Shown here piece by piece: positions 63,978 to 64,000 of a stretch of 64,000 nucleotides of DNA (its first letter is position 1; each line of letters begins with the position of its first letter). This DNA is from an uncultured Hyphomicrobiales bacterium (GTDB lineage Bacteria; Pseudomonadota; Alphaproteobacteria; Rhizobiales; Devosiaceae): positions 1 to 64,000 of the forward strand of contig CAIKKY010000010.1 of assembly GCA_903828145.1 (NCBI GenBank), given 5' to 3'. A program made the position numbers and the translations under genes. The notes beneath the pieces are model-generated. The model made no database searches. It was not told the origin of the DNA and was given only the letters and a program-made list of their open reading frames with translations.

Positions 63978-64000
63978 CGCTTCCCCCGTGACAAAGCCGG

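Overview
The window reads as the chromosome of a GC-rich alphaproteobacterium of the order Hyphomicrobiales (Rhizobiales), possibly Devosia-like. The evidence is a rpsT-dnaA-dnaN-recF-gyrB neighbourhood, a RirA-type iron regulator with its three cluster cysteines, a membrane-bound ferritin (MbfA) behind Irr/ICE-like palindromes, a RegB/ActS-type kinase, DUF2852, and a cluster of GANTC (CcrM) sites ahead of dnaA. No rRNA, tRNA or CRISPR array was seen. The genus is inference; the order is well supported.

Layout. 1-2.3 kb: edge of a mobile region, with a YqaJ-like exonuclease (cut by the window edge) and an ERF annealing protein facing away from a two-gene cassette of unknown function. 2.3-7.3 kb: SbtA-like transporter with divergent LysR, thioredoxin plus CcdA-like pair, DUF1624 membrane protein with a Cys-rich tail, uronate-dehydrogenase-like protein. 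7.3-18.9 kb: lepA, metY, a bifunctional penicillin-binding protein, YgjP-like metalloprotease, DUF2852, an orphan RegB-like kinase, MgtA-type P-ATPase, SH3 protein. 18.9-30.3 kb: carbohydrate island with hydroxypyruvate isomerase, GH51 arabinofuranosidase and its ArsR-type regulator, then an IclR gene between a leftward operon (lactonase, Gfo/Idh, MaoC, ThuA) and a rightward operon (SDR, fuconate dehydratase, SDR, Dabb, FAH hydrolase). Together they can encode a non-phosphorylative L-fucose (or similar 6-deoxysugar) route to pyruvate and lactate. 30.3-33.4 kb: RecD-like helicase, aldo/keto reductase, RirA, a small zinc-ribbon protein.

33.6-44.2 kb is the replication core: uup, mutM, rpsT, a 750-bp intergenic stretch with four GANTC sites in 113 bp, dnaA, dnaN, recF, gyrB. 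44.2-50 kb: periplasmic beta-propeller, MbfA iron exporter, GMC oxidoreductase, TrhO, aldo/keto reductase. 50-59.4 kb runs mostly leftward and is translation-centred: infC (AUU start), rpmI, rplT, pheS, ASCH, exonuclease, pheT, O-antigen ligase; most of the pheS-to-ligase junctions are ATGA overlaps. Between infC and rpmI lie an unrelated MarR gene, a CD-NTase/OAS-like nucleotidyltransferase with a degenerate catalytic motif, and an NADP/F420-reductase-like gene. 59.6-64 kb: alpha/beta hydrolase, SDR, queG, GST, uppP.

The best candidates for something undescribed are the degenerate orphan nucleotidyltransferase, the ArsR-type regulator with a large beta-rich C-terminal domain, the STGP/NA-HG-box gene pair beside the phage recombinases, and the dnaA-upstream GANTC cluster. 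All are inferences from reading the sequence; no database search was run.
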